Source of the DNA: Methylophaga nitratireducenticrescens
GTDB lineage: Bacteria; Pseudomonadota; Gammaproteobacteria; Nitrosococcales; Methylophagaceae
DNA: 64,000 nucleotides
NCBI RefSeq assembly: GCF_000260985.4
Contig: NC_017857.3
Span: forward strand, 1,922,001-1,986,000
Reading direction: 5' to 3'
Shown here: positions 56,221 through 64,000 of the stretch, one piece after another
How the letters are laid out: every line of letters starts with the position of its first letter
Position numbering within the stretch: position 1 is the first letter of the stretch
Notes under the pieces: generated by a model
Told to the model about the DNA's origin: nothing
Databases searched by the model: none
Seen by the model: only the letters and a program-made list of their open reading frames with translations
Made by a program: the position numbers and the translations under genes

Positions 56221-57441
56221 ATGAAACTGCGTATGCTGTGTTTATTATTCGGACTGAGCTCAAGTTTGTTCAGTTATTCCGTTAATGCTGAGGAAGCGGA
56301 TCCCATCACGCTGAAAACACTGACGGATTACGTTTACAGCCAGCACCCTGCCAGACAAGCTGAATCCAGCATGGATGCGCTGGCACAAAGTCGTGCAGAT
56401 CTTGCTGGCAAAATATTTGCCGAGCCTTTAAGTTTATCGGTAAATCATTTTAATGATGTCATTGGTAGTGGTGAGGGGCTGCAGGAATGGGAATCTTCAG
56501 TAGAAATGCCGATTTGGCTACCCGGTGAGAAGCGTCAACAACAGAATCTGTCGCGCCATCTGGCCGCAGAACTGCCTTACTATCAACAACGGATTCGCCT
56601 TGATGCCTCGGCACAGGTAAGACGTCATGTCTGGCTAGTGATGCTTTCTGCAGTCAAAGTTCGCCATGCCGAAACATTACGGGACAATGCCCGAAACTTG
56701 CTAAAGAATGTTGAAAATCGGGTAGAGGGGGGAGATTTAGCCAGCTCAGAAGCTCTGCTGGCAAAAAGTCATCATCTGGAAATGCAGTCTCAATTGGCTT
56801 CAGCAAAGATGGATTTGCAAAAAAGCTTAAATCAGTACCAGTACCTGACCGGACAGCAGGTATTACCCGATGTGATTGAAGAAAACTTACCGGCGTCGAC
56901 TGAAATTGATAAAGCCCATCCGTTATTAGCTGAGTTGGAGCAACAAATTGCCCGACAACGCAGTGAAATGGCTAATGCGCGGTATGACAATGTGCAGCAT
57001 CCCAGCCTGTCTGTTGGAGTCAAACGTGAACGGGATGAACATGCCGATCCCTACAACAACAGCGTTGGTGTGGGCGTCAGCTTTGCCTTGAACGATAAAC
57101 AATATCAGCAACCGGCTATTGCACAGGCCAGCCGGCAGTTAGCCGATTTGCAGATTGCCCAGCAGCAACAGAAACGTCAGCTTGAAGCTGACTTGCTTGC
57201 CGCGATGGATACCCTTAAAACGTTGCAACAGAGACAGACGCTATTGAAAGAACAATATGCGGTCAGTCAGCAATATGTTGATATGCAACAACGCAGTTTT
57301 GATATGGGTGGAGTGGATTTAACCAGTTTTTTACGTAGTCAGGAAGTTGCTGATAAACATCGTCACCAACTACTGCAACTGGAAATCGAAATTCAACAAC
57401 AGATTGCACAGATTAATCAGATTGCCGGACGTACTCTGTAA
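56221..57441 (+). CDS. TolC-family outer-membrane efflux protein
   Basis: A 406-residue outer-membrane factor. The signal peptide ends at about residue 23 (YSVNAEE). The long coiled helices of the tunnel are visible, with Q-rich stretches such as LADLQIAQQQQKRQLEADL and repeated AxxxxxL heptads. It is shorter than TolC (~470 aa). The GxxxxSEALLAKSHHLEMQSQLASAK region and VDLTSFLRSQEVADKHRHQL fit the repeated OEP domain. It is the third gene of the RND operon and probably the dedicated exit duct. Its stop is 15 bp from the convergent lapG stop. Confidence 0.88.
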   Translation: MKLRMLCLLFGLSSSLFSYSVNAEEADPITLKTLTDYVYSQHPARQAESSMDALAQSRADLAGKIFAEPLSLSVNHFNDVIGSGEGLQEWESSVEMPIWLPGEKRQQQNLSRHLAAELPYYQQRIRLDASAQVRRHVWLVMLSAVKVRHAETLRDNARNLLKNVENRVEGGDLASSEALLAKSHHLEMQSQLASAKMDLQKSLNQYQYLTGQQVLPDVIEENLPASTEIDKAHPLLAELEQQIARQRSEMANARYDNVQHPSLSVGVKRERDEHADPYNNSVGVGVSFALNDKQYQQPAIAQASRQLADLQIAQQQQKRQLEADLLAAMDTLKTLQQRQTLLKEQYAVSQQYVDMQQRSFDMGGVDLTSFLRSQEVADKHRHQLLQLEIEIQQQIAQINQIAGRTL

Positions 57442-57456
57442 CAAAAAACGTTATCT

Positions 57457-58125
57457 TCAATCCGCAACGGTTTCGGCCCGCATTCTGGCAGCTAAGTCTT
57501 CCCACAATGATAAGCGTGAGGCATCACCTACCCGTTGTCCTTCGCCACGGGATTTGGCCAGCCATAACCCTGTGCCATTAAAACTGTAAACAGGTGTCAG
57601 ATCCTGACGACGACTAGCCGGTTGAATTTCATTAATCAGATTGTCCAGTACCAGCGGAATGGCACGTTTATTTTCAAAATAGGTTAAAACCATATGTGCC
57701 TGATTCAGGTCAATGGCTTTAACATAAGTGATTCGCAGTTTATCTTCATCCACACCGAGCTGTTTCAGAGTGAAGTATTTGGCAATGGAATAATCTTCAC
57801 AGTCACCCGCACCAATGGAAAGCATTTCAATCGGCGTAGCCCAGTAATCCTCTTTATCCCATAACAAAATATCATCAACAAACAGGACATTACTGTTAAA
57901 AAAATCGTTCACTACCGCGAGTTTTTCCCGCTCTGTTAAATCCTGATTTTCCTGCATCAATATTTGCCAGGCTTCAACGCGTTGTCTGGCATCGCTATCG
58001 TATTCATTTTCAATTCGTTGCAATAACGCTTCTGAAATCAGCAATTCTGCCAGCAACGGAACAGAAAACGGCAGCCACCAGACCAGCAATAAGATTAATA
58101 CAACAGGTTTTAGCCGAAGCAACAT
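57457..58125 (-). CDS. lapG: Periplasmic cysteine protease LapG (BTLCP family)
   Basis: A 222-residue transglutaminase-like cysteine peptidase that, in Pseudomonas, cleaves the biofilm adhesin LapA from the cell surface when c-di-GMP falls. The signal or anchor segment is about 8-28. The catalytic triad is C109 (GAGDCEDYSIAKYF), H144 (NQAHMVLTYF) and D161 (LVLDNL). The C-to-H and H-to-D spacings (35 and 17) suit the family. Acidic residues around D107 and E110/D111 match the LapG calcium site. It starts 3 bp after the lapD stop, the usual operon. No LapA-like adhesin or its type I exporter is in the window. Confidence 0.92.
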   Translation of the reverse strand: MLLRLKPVVLILLLVWWLPFSVPLLAELLISEALLQRIENEYDSDARQRVEAWQILMQENQDLTEREKLAVVNDFFNSNVLFVDDILLWDKEDYWATPIEMLSIGAGDCEDYSIAKYFTLKQLGVDEDKLRITYVKAIDLNQAHMVLTYFENKRAIPLVLDNLINEIQPASRRQDLTPVYSFNGTGLWLAKSRGEGQRVGDASRLSLWEDLAARMRAETVAD

Positions 58126-58128
58126 TGA

Positions 58129-60030
58129 TTAACGACTAATACCGAACAAGCCAGCCTGTTGCAACCAGAGAAAGTCTTGTTCGTCTTTTGCACTTTCTGC
58201 CAATACTCTTACTTCCAGTAAGCGGGCAATTTCCTGAATGATATCGAGCAAGTCCGGTTTATTGGTATTACTACGGATATCTGTGGTCAGATCGCGTGCC
58301 AGGCGAATGTAATCAATATGCAGATCTTTCAAAAGATTCACCGGAATCACATCACTGCTATAACGTTTTAATAAACTGTGAGCGCCTAACTGTCTGACAA
58401 AGATGCTGAAATTGGTGAATGTATCCAGATCTTTGGCCGCAGCATAAGCGGTCACACTAAAAGCTAACAGGGCAGGTGATAAGCCTGATTGAATCACTGC
58501 TTTGCCAAGCCATTGACGAAAGTCTGCTGAAGCAATTGATGCCAGAGAAAGGTTGATTGTGACCGGGGCTGGATTGGACTCTTTGGCCATTAAGTCCAAC
58601 ACCTTTTGCACAATATGTTTGTCCAGCGTTTCAACCAGATCAAAAGCCTCAGCCATTGAGAAGAAGGTACCAATGGGCAGCAAATCACCGTTTGCATCGC
58701 GAACTTCGGTAAAGGCTTCCCGCATTACCAGGTGGGGTTTTGCCTTATCACTGTAGTTGTAAGCCTGGTTGGTAAAGGTAATCATCGCCGAATCTGTATT
58801 AATCACCTGTTCGATAGTCGCTTTCCAGCTCATTTCAGTCATTGAGCTTAAGGTGTTTTCCTTAATGTAGAAAGCATTGGCCTCAATCAACCGTGCTTGC
58901 TCGTAGGCCTCAATCAAGGCTGGCATCAGTCGTTCAATTTCACTGCTGCGTTCGTAGGAAACAATCCCCATATGCAGCAAGTCGCTATGCTCATATTGTT
59001 GACCCAGTTCGCTGGCCAGAGCCTGAATATGTTCGGCAATCTGAGTTATATCCTCGATATTGCTATCGGTTGTCTGAACAGCAAATTCTGATCCGTACCA
59101 GCGATAATTGCGCACATTGGCAAAGGGTAATTGTTGCAACTGGCTGGCAAAATCTATCAGCAATGCATCAACTGCATTTTTGCCCTGATTTTTCACCACT
59201 GCGCTCAAGTCATCGAATTTGATGTAGATAACATGGCCGAACTCGCCAATGGAGAGCGCCTGTTTTATATCGACATTGAACATTTGCTGATTTAATAAGT
59301 TTGTCAGGGGATCACGATTCAAATTGTCATTGAGCTTATCAAGTCGCAAATTCAGGTGATGAATGGTTTTGCCAATTTTGGTTGACATGCTGTTCATGGA
59401 TTTGGCGACTGAGCGTACTTCTCTGGTCCAGGGTAAATTTTCAATAACGGTAAATTTCCCTGCAGAAATATCATTTGCCTGTTCAGTTATGGCTTTTAAT
59501 GGGCGTAAGGTCATTCTCAGCACCACCAACAACAGCAAAATCGCGCCTAGCAGAATTAACAATGAAAATTTGAGTGTGGATTTAAATTGTTCGTATAGCT
59601 TGAGGTAACCATAACCAGGATTACTGGTGACTTGCAGGGTACCAGCAATATTCCAGCCGGTACTGAGTTCACTGACAGCAGTGGCGGTTTCGATGGGAAA
59701 AAACCGGATCAGCCAGCTGGGTACACCACGCACTTCATCGGGATTGGTCAGCCGAATCAATTCATTGCCATCCACATCCAGTAACCGCATTTCCTTGTAA
59801 TAACCGGTATCAAAAATTGCGTTCATCATGGTCCGTAAAATCGGATCAGTCTCATCAGCCATATGCGGGCTGAGTGATAAACCAAGTGAGGTTGCGGTGT
59901 CCTGTACATGCACTTCCGATTCGCCCTGCAGATAACTACGGATATTGTCCATGCTCATGACAAAATTTACTGAGAACACAATCAGAAAAATCAGTGTTAG
60001 CAAGATAAGTAATTGTTTTGATAAAGACAT
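58129..60030 (-). CDS. lapD: LapD-type c-di-GMP receptor (degenerate GGDEF-EAL)
   Basis: Inner-membrane receptor that binds c-di-GMP through its EAL domain and holds LapG away from the adhesin. About 633 residues from ATG 60030, which follows GAGG; the frame is open to 60162, but that extension has no family support. Two membrane helices (about 6-26 and 150-172) flank the LapD/MoxY-type periplasmic domain. A HAMP linker follows (RMTLRPLKAITEQANDI). The GGDEF site reads YGSEF and the EAL site EAF, and EAL metal-binding motifs such as DDFGxG are lost. Both domains thus appear catalytically dead, as in LapD. It is co-operonic with lapG. Confidence 0.92.
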   Translation of the reverse strand: MSLSKQLLILLTLIFLIVFSVNFVMSMDNIRSYLQGESEVHVQDTATSLGLSLSPHMADETDPILRTMMNAIFDTGYYKEMRLLDVDGNELIRLTNPDEVRGVPSWLIRFFPIETATAVSELSTGWNIAGTLQVTSNPGYGYLKLYEQFKSTLKFSLLILLGAILLLLVVLRMTLRPLKAITEQANDISAGKFTVIENLPWTREVRSVAKSMNSMSTKIGKTIHHLNLRLDKLNDNLNRDPLTNLLNQQMFNVDIKQALSIGEFGHVIYIKFDDLSAVVKNQGKNAVDALLIDFASQLQQLPFANVRNYRWYGSEFAVQTTDSNIEDITQIAEHIQALASELGQQYEHSDLLHMGIVSYERSSEIERLMPALIEAYEQARLIEANAFYIKENTLSSMTEMSWKATIEQVINTDSAMITFTNQAYNYSDKAKPHLVMREAFTEVRDANGDLLPIGTFFSMAEAFDLVETLDKHIVQKVLDLMAKESNPAPVTINLSLASIASADFRQWLGKAVIQSGLSPALLAFSVTAYAAAKDLDTFTNFSIFVRQLGAHSLLKRYSSDVIPVNLLKDLHIDYIRLARDLTTDIRSNTNKPDLLDIIQEIARLLEVRVLAESAKDEQDFLWLQQAGLFGISR

Positions 60031-60246
60031 AAGAAACAACCTCATTATGAAAGGTATCATCAGGCTGGAGTCAGCATGAGACAGCTGTTTTACAGCATCA
60101 TCCAGTAATCGGGCTAACATTACCTGTGCAACTGCCGTCAGGCAAGCTAAATCCAGCACCATGCAAGCAAAGCAATTGACTTTTGGCTTTTGTTATCAGT
60201 GACCGATTGATACGATCACCTGTCCTCCATTCAAGGTAGTCTTCCG

Positions 60247-61161
60247 ATGTTTATGGTGTTGGCGCAAATGGCCGTATTAATTGCCTGTGGTGCACTATGG
60301 CAGGCTTTGGCCCCCAGACACATCCCGGCGCTGGCTCATCGCCGGGCACTGACCGATCTGGTGTTTTATATTCTGTTGCCAGCCATGGTGATTGATGTGA
60401 TCTGGCAAGCGCCACTGGATATCACTTCAATGAAGATATCGCTGTTGGCAATGAGTGGTCTGGCGACAGCAGCCTTGTCTATATGGCTGGTATTAAAAGT
60501 GATTCCGGTGACCAATGCCCAAAAGGGCGCGTTGATCCTGGCGGCAACTTTTCCCAACGTCACCTATCTTGGCCTGCCAGTGTTGGATCAGGTGCTTGGC
60601 AGCTGGTCGAATGCTATTATCCTGCAATACGATTTATTTGCCTGTACACCGGTGTTAATGACGGTCGGGATGCTAGTGGCCGAATATTACGGCAGTCACG
60701 ATCAGTCAGCGCACCCATTAAAAAGCATGCTGAAGATCCCGCCTTTATGGGCAGTGACCATTGCAGTGCTATTAAATTTGCTTAATGTGGAACGCCCTGA
60801 GTTTATTCATTCTGCCTTACAAACGCTTTCAGGTGGCGTGGTGCCTCTAATGCTGATAGCACTGGGGATGAGCATTCGGTGGCAGAGCCTGCGATTGAAC
60901 CTGTTACCACTATTACTACCAGTGGCAGCAATTACCTTATTTATGGCGCCAGCGGGTGTTTGGCTGTTGACTCAGGTCCTGAGCTTGCCGACCGATATTA
61001 TGACTACGGTGATATTATCAGCTGCCATGCCGACGATGGTATTTGGGATTGTGATCTGTGAACGCTACGGTTTGGATACATCGCTTTACGCGGCAGCAGT
61101 GACATTAACGACCGTGCTCTGCATGGCGAGTTTACCGCTATGGTTTTACTGGATTAACTGA
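60247..61161 (+). CDS. AEC-family (auxin efflux carrier-like) membrane transporter
   Basis: A 304-residue inner-membrane carrier of the bile/arsenite/riboflavin-type AEC family. About ten hydrophobic helices span the whole length in two five-helix repeats. The crossover-helix regions FYILLPAMVIDVI (about 41-53) and ILSAAMPTMVFGIVICERYG are typical, as are FPNVTYLGLPVLDQVLG (about 102-118) and VPLMLIALGMSI. The substrate cannot be predicted; bacterial members move malonate, malate and other organic anions. It is divergent from lapD, and its 3' end overlaps the next minus-strand gene by 16 bp. Confidence 0.88.
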   Translation: MFMVLAQMAVLIACGALWQALAPRHIPALAHRRALTDLVFYILLPAMVIDVIWQAPLDITSMKISLLAMSGLATAALSIWLVLKVIPVTNAQKGALILAATFPNVTYLGLPVLDQVLGSWSNAIILQYDLFACTPVLMTVGMLVAEYYGSHDQSAHPLKSMLKIPPLWAVTIAVLLNLLNVERPEFIHSALQTLSGGVVPLMLIALGMSIRWQSLRLNLLPLLLPVAAITLFMAPAGVWLLTQVLSLPTDIMTTVILSAAMPTMVFGIVICERYGLDTSLYAAAVTLTTVLCMASLPLWFYWIN

Positions 61162-61892
61162 TTGGACCAGACAAAACCGGCTTGATCAACAGCCTGTTTA
61201 ATAAATTGCATGGCTTGTTCAACCTGATCCAAATCCCCACGCAGACTGAATTCGATATGGGGGGGGTCACCGAGATGAGGCAGACTGGATAATTTCAGAA
61301 GTGGATAATCGTTAACAATCTGATTCATTACCGGTAACAAATCCGACTCACGTCCACGTTGTACAAAAATAGTCTGCTCCGTGGCAGGACGTTGATTTTT
61401 TAAATGTGGATATAAATTATCTAAAACCCACTCCACCATCGGCCAGGCCATCTCCGGAAAGCCCGGTGTAAAGTGATGATTTGCATAAGAAAATCCCGGT
61501 ATGCGATTGATTGTATTAGGAATTGTTCTCGATCCTTCTGGCAGGTAGCCCATCAATATACGGTTGGGATAAGCATCTTTACCAAAACACGCCTCGATTT
61601 CAGCAGTTGCCTCAGGGTGAGGGATTAACGGTACATCGGCAATTTTGGCGACTGTCTGGCGGGTTCTGTCATCGGGCGTTGCACCGATTCCACCGAAGCT
61701 GAACACCAGATCTTCACTGCTCATGCTGTAACGCAAAGCCCGTTCAAGTTGTTGTGGATCATCGCCAACAATCAAGGTCCAGCTGAGTTCAAGACCGCGT
61801 TTGGCCAGCATGATTTGCAATTGATTGAAATGCTTGTCCTGACGTTTACCGCTGAGAATTTCATCACCAATTATGACCGCACCAATATGCAT
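61146..61892 (-). CDS. Molybdopterin-binding (MoCF) domain protein, CinA N-terminal-like
   Basis: A 248-residue protein. Its first ~165 residues are a MoCF_biosynth/CinA-N domain: GAVIIGDEILSGKRQDKH at the start, then DLVFSFGGIGATPDDRTRQTVAKI (spanning about 61-84), and GYLPEGSRTIPN. The CinA C-terminal nicotinamide-nucleotide deamidase domain is absent, so the protein is not a full CinA. Related domains bind molybdopterin or act on ADP-ribose/NAD derivatives; the true reaction here is unknown. CGGAG precedes the ATG. It lies 2 bp after the truncated haemoglobin gene and is probably co-translated with it. Confidence 0.85.
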   Translation of the reverse strand: MHIGAVIIGDEILSGKRQDKHFNQLQIMLAKRGLELSWTLIVGDDPQQLERALRYSMSSEDLVFSFGGIGATPDDRTRQTVAKIADVPLIPHPEATAEIEACFGKDAYPNRILMGYLPEGSRTIPNTINRIPGFSYANHHFTPGFPEMAWPMVEWVLDNLYPHLKNQRPATEQTIFVQRGRESDLLPVMNQIVNDYPLLKLSSLPHLGDPPHIEFSLRGDLDQVEQAMQFIKQAVDQAGFVWSNQLIQ

Positions 61893-61894
61893 AT

Positions 61895-62290
61895 TTACTC
61901 CGATTCCTGTCGATTACGCATAAAATCTGCGGTCTGGGCAAATGAACTCATTAGTTGTGTAGTAAATAACGGATCGAGATCCATTGTGTTTAGTGCCTCC
62001 GTCATACAATAAAGCCATTGATCACGCTCTTCTATACCAATGGAAAAGGGTAAATGTCTAGATCTCAATTTTGGATGTCCATACTTTTCCGTATACAAAG
62101 GAGGGCCGCCTAACCAACCAGTCAAAAACATATACAGTTTATCTTCACTAAGTTGTATTTCTTGCGGATGCAAGCTCCGAATGAGCTGGGTTTGCGGCGT
62201 CTCGGTCATAATCTTATAAAAGGTGTGACAAAGTTTACGAACGGCTGATTCTCCGCCAATGCGTTCATAAGGTGTTGCAATATCGGTCAT
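61895..62290 (-). CDS. Group II truncated haemoglobin
   Basis: A 131-residue trHbII (GlbO/YjbI family) haem protein implicated in oxygen, NO or peroxide chemistry. Signatures: the N-terminal PYERIGGESAVRKLCHTFY, LTGWLGGPPLYTEKYGHPKLRSRH containing the proximal histidine region and the family's GWxGGP motif, then LPFSIGIEERDQWLYCM with the conserved Trp (position G8). The start is ATG 62290; a TTG at 62305 would add five residues. It heads a two-gene operon with the MoCF-domain gene and is divergent from the fae-like gene. Confidence 0.93.
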   Translation of the reverse strand: MTDIATPYERIGGESAVRKLCHTFYKIMTETPQTQLIRSLHPQEIQLSEDKLYMFLTGWLGGPPLYTEKYGHPKLRSRHLPFSIGIEERDQWLYCMTEALNTMDLDPLFTTQLMSSFAQTADFMRNRQESE

Positions 62291-62353
62291 GCTAAATCCA
62301 AGCAAAAAAATGTCAGTTTACTCTGCATCAATATTGTCATAAAGGTTTATAAG

Positions 62354-62382
62354 GTTGCGACATGTGGTTCAGACCGGGATAA
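62354..62382 (+). promoter_or_regulatory. Probable sigma70 promoter of the fae-like gene
   Basis: -35 TTGCGA (62354-62359), a 17-bp spacer and -10 GATAAT (62377-62382), about 40 bp before the ATG. The ribosome site AAGGAG lies at about 62408-62413. Strength and spacing suggest a well-expressed gene. Confidence 0.6.
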
Positions 62383-62422
62383 TGATTTGTTTTCTTAGTA
62401 CTAATTCAAGGAGCAATAGCTT

Positions 62423-62974
62423 ATGAGTGAGAGAATTGTGATGCGAACTGGTGAAGCATTGATCGCTGATGGCCCACCATTGACTGCTGCGGAACCAGAA
62501 GTTGTTATTGGCGAATTGGATGGACCAGTAGGAACTGCCTTTGCTAATTTAATGGGTGATCAGGTCAAAGGTCATTCACGTGTTTTAGCGCTGATGAATA
62601 CAGATGTTCAGGTTCGTCCTGCGACAATTATGGTCAGTAAAGTAACTGTTAAAAACACTGCCTATACCAATATCCTGATGGGGACAGTTCAAGGTGCAAT
62701 TGCCAATGGTGTATTGGATGCTGTACGTAACGGCACTATCCCTAAAGAAAAAGCCAATGATTTAGGCATCATCGTGTCAGTCTGGTTAAACCCTGGTATT
62801 ACTGGCGTTGAAAACCTGGATCACGAAGCGTTATTTGATGTGCATCGTCGTGCGACTACTCGCGCCATCGAGAAAGCGATGAATCATGAACCAAGCATTG
62901 ATTATCTTCTGGAAAACCAGGATAAGCTGGTTCATAAGTATTATCAGAAAGAACTGGATGCGAAAAAATCATAA
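62423..62974 (+). CDS. Formaldehyde-activating enzyme (Fae) homologue
   Basis: A 183-residue Fae-family protein. Fae catalyses condensation of formaldehyde with tetrahydromethanopterin in methylotrophs. Shared landmarks: TGEALIADG at 9-17, VVIGELDGPVGTAFANL (27-43), LALMNTDVQVRPATIMVSKVT, GTVQGAIANGVLDAVRNGTIP and DLGIIVSVWLNP. Between GEAL and VVIG, where I recall the catalytic histidine of Methylorubrum Fae1, this protein has no histidine (PPLTAAEPE). It may therefore be a Fae2/Fae3-like paralogue with another role. It is a single gene with a good promoter and Shine-Dalgarno and no other tetrahydromethanopterin genes nearby. The end is followed by repeat copy B and then a terminator. Confidence 0.85.
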   Translation: MSERIVMRTGEALIADGPPLTAAEPEVVIGELDGPVGTAFANLMGDQVKGHSRVLALMNTDVQVRPATIMVSKVTVKNTAYTNILMGTVQGAIANGVLDAVRNGTIPKEKANDLGIIVSVWLNPGITGVENLDHEALFDVHRRATTRAIEKAMNHEPSIDYLLENQDKLVHKYYQKELDAKKS

Positions 62975-63006
62975 TTGAATTTTTTGCATTGGTTTGTGGT
63001 CTTAAT

Positions 63007-63276
63007 AAGGGCCTGTTGATCTTTCATAACCGCCTCTGTTGTGACTGAAAATGTACCAATCAAGGCGCGAGGAGTGAAGTTTAGTCACTCTAAATAAATG
63101 ACGAGCAACGCAGAGTAGTGCATTTTCAGCCACAACCCGAAGGGCTGGGACTATTTTTCCGCCCTACCGCGTTGGAAATGACTTATGTAGGACAACTACA
63201 TCGCATCATTTCCGCCGCCTTGTTGGATGAAAAATAGCCTCCAGCAGTGGTGGTTATGAAAGGTCAACAGGCCCTA
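63007..63276 (+). repeat. MITE-like palindromic repeat, copy B
   Basis: A 270-bp element. The left end AAGGGCCTGTTGATCTTTC and the reverse-complemented right end TAGGGCCTGTTGACCTTTC both continue ATAACCRCC, giving ~29-bp terminal inverted repeats. Hairpin 1 (about 63039-63137) has arms GTTGTGACTGAAAA and TTTTCAGCCACAAC. Hairpin 2 (about 63146-63245) has arms GCTGGGACTATTTTT and AAAAATAGCCTCCAGC, with nested GGAAATGA/TCATTTCC and TGTAG/CTACA pairs. It is homologous to copy A in opposite orientation. It contains no open frame and fills most of the 418-bp gap between the fae-like gene and the next gene. Confidence 0.82.
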
Positions 63277-63305
63277 GTAGGTTATTCACAGCCTCGACAA
63301 AATTT

Positions 63306-63343
63306 ACGGTTTGTCTGCGAAAGCAGGCAGACCGTTTTTTTTT
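63306..63343 (+). terminator. Strong intrinsic terminator beyond repeat copy B
   Basis: A 13-bp stem (ACGGTTTGTCTGC with GCAGGCAGACCGT, two G-U pairs) closed by GAAA and followed by eight or more T. It is presumably the terminator of the fae-like gene, now separated from it by the repeat. TATAAT at 63350-63355, just after it, may be a -10 for the next gene. Confidence 0.88.
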
Positions 63344-63392
63344 GCCATGTATAATGCTTCAATGTGAATAAAAAAAGCGGTCTGAGATAGAA

Positions 63393-63893
63393 ATGGATTT
63401 ATATTCCATCGATACATTAATGCACGAAACCCGACAGCTGGCCGCACGCTATCGTCAGGCGACTGGCAGCACCTTGCCGGTCACCGGTGAAATTGCTCGT
63501 TTTGATGCCGCAAAATCGCTGGATCTGCAGTTACTGGATAATTTGAATTCCAGTTATGACGCAATCGGCAAAAGTGGCACATTAGCCGATCAAAAACTGG
63601 TGATTAAAGGTCGTGCCATTTTTGATAGCAGCAAATCCACCCCACGAATTGGTCAATTAAACCCAACACAGGAATGGGATGGAGTGTTACTGGTATTGTT
63701 TGATGATGAATATCAGCCAATAGAAATATTTTATGCTTCCAAGCAGGTTATCCAGGAAGCACTGACTGATCGTGAGAGTAATCGTAAAAAACGTGGCGCC
63801 ATGTCTATCGCCCAATTCAAAATTATCGGTGAACGGATCTGGACGGCTGAAAATGGTGCAGAACCTGAAATCTGGGATAATCAGGCTACGTGA
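63393..63893 (+). CDS. Conserved-looking hypothetical protein
   Basis: A 166-residue soluble protein I do not recognise with certainty. The N-terminal helix (SIDTLMHETRQLAARYRQATG) is followed by a mixed alpha/beta core with VIKGRAIFDSS, EWDGVLLVLFDDEYQPIEIFYASKQVIQEAL (three strands and a helix, spanning about 92-122). It ends with a basic patch SNRKKRGAMSIAQFKIIGERIW. The strand pattern and basic motif could suit a nucleic-acid-related protein, but no catalytic motif is clear. It has its own -10-like TATAAT upstream. Forty bases after its stop begins the last, partial frame. Confidence 0.6.
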   Translation: MDLYSIDTLMHETRQLAARYRQATGSTLPVTGEIARFDAAKSLDLQLLDNLNSSYDAIGKSGTLADQKLVIKGRAIFDSSKSTPRIGQLNPTQEWDGVLLVLFDDEYQPIEIFYASKQVIQEALTDRESNRKKRGAMSIAQFKIIGERIWTAENGAEPEIWDNQAT

Positions 63894-63932
63894 TTTACCC
63901 AGACAGGTTAATGGAGTTGTACGGACGTTGTT

Positions 63933-64000
63933 ATGCAGGATGATTTACAACAGATTTTTGCTGATGGCGGCATTCTTGCCAGGCAAATCAAGGGATATCA
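63933..64000 (+). CDS. Start of a possible DinG/YoaA-like helicase (3' end outside window)
   Basis: An open frame from ATG 63933 to the right edge encodes MQDDLQQIFADGGILARQIK and then GY. An N-terminus of this form, with a short helix followed by GxLARxIxGY, resembles DinG/YoaA-family ATP-dependent DNA helicases. Only about 22 residues are visible and no ATPase motif is reached, so this is a suggestion. Confidence 0.4.
   Translation, partial: MQDDLQQIFADGGILARQIKGY

Overview
The window reads as a densely packed chromosomal segment from a gammaproteobacterium. ZipA, TamA/TamB, DksA, RapA, Hsp15, RlmKL, YcgN, DarP and LapD/LapG together support that class. A formaldehyde-activating-enzyme (Fae) homologue at 62.4 kb, an ExaC/AldB-type aldehyde dehydrogenase and a moaA-fdhD pair (formate dehydrogenase maturation) suggest a methylotroph. 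Methylophaga or a relative is my guess; that is inference, not a database match. I see no prophage, plasmid, CRISPR array, transposase or rRNA operon.

Layout. 0-4.2 kb: the end of selO, a weak ORF, a tRNA-Ser(UGA) with its promoter and terminator, yccA, then moaA-fdhD. 4.4-10 kb: acs-hslR-mazG on the minus strand, then an aldehyde dehydrogenase divergent from an AraC-family regulator, with a repeated operator-like motif between them. 10-16.2 kb: a palindromic repeat element, then tamA-tamB. 16.3-24 kb: dksA, a CbbY-like phosphatase with an aminotransferase, a BFD-type ferredoxin, a TonB receptor, and queF-sugar kinase-cysZ. 23.9-28.7 kb: a plus-strand run zipA-ligA-trpD2-like-yjbQ(frameshifted)-darP. 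28.6-38.3 kb: a minus-strand block with a two-component system, PepSY protein, cytochrome c, hrpA, a DUF481 protein, a pentapeptide protein, a nitroreductase and yhbY. 38.3-44 kb: rlmKL facing a ppk-parA operon that has a good Pho box. 44-48.8 kb: ycgN and other small conserved genes, an M18 aminopeptidase, a DUF445 protein, a methyltransferase and yigZ. 48.9-57.4 kb: rapA and a complete RND efflux operon. 57.5-64 kb: lapD-lapG, an AEC transporter, a truncated haemoglobin with a MoCF-domain protein, the fae-like gene, a second copy of the palindromic repeat, a hypothetical gene and the start of what may be a DinG/YoaA-like helicase.

How the genes relate. Most genes are housekeeping: envelope biogenesis, ribosome maturation, DNA ligation and transcription recycling. 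Three themes stand out. C1/C2 metabolism: Acs, aldehyde dehydrogenase, the FdhD/MoaA pair and the Fae-like protein. Phosphate: a PhoB-type site in front of ppk, with a ParA ATPase translated directly behind it. Surface and c-di-GMP: LapD/LapG without a visible adhesin. Genes are packed tightly, and several convergent pairs overlap at their 3' ends.

The strongest non-gene observation is a ~270-293 bp element present twice in opposite orientation, at 9988-10280 and 63007-63276. Each copy has ~29 bp terminal inverted repeats around two long hairpins. No clearly new multi-gene defence or mobile system is visible. The most testable new idea is that the ppk-linked orphan ParA positions polyphosphate granules.
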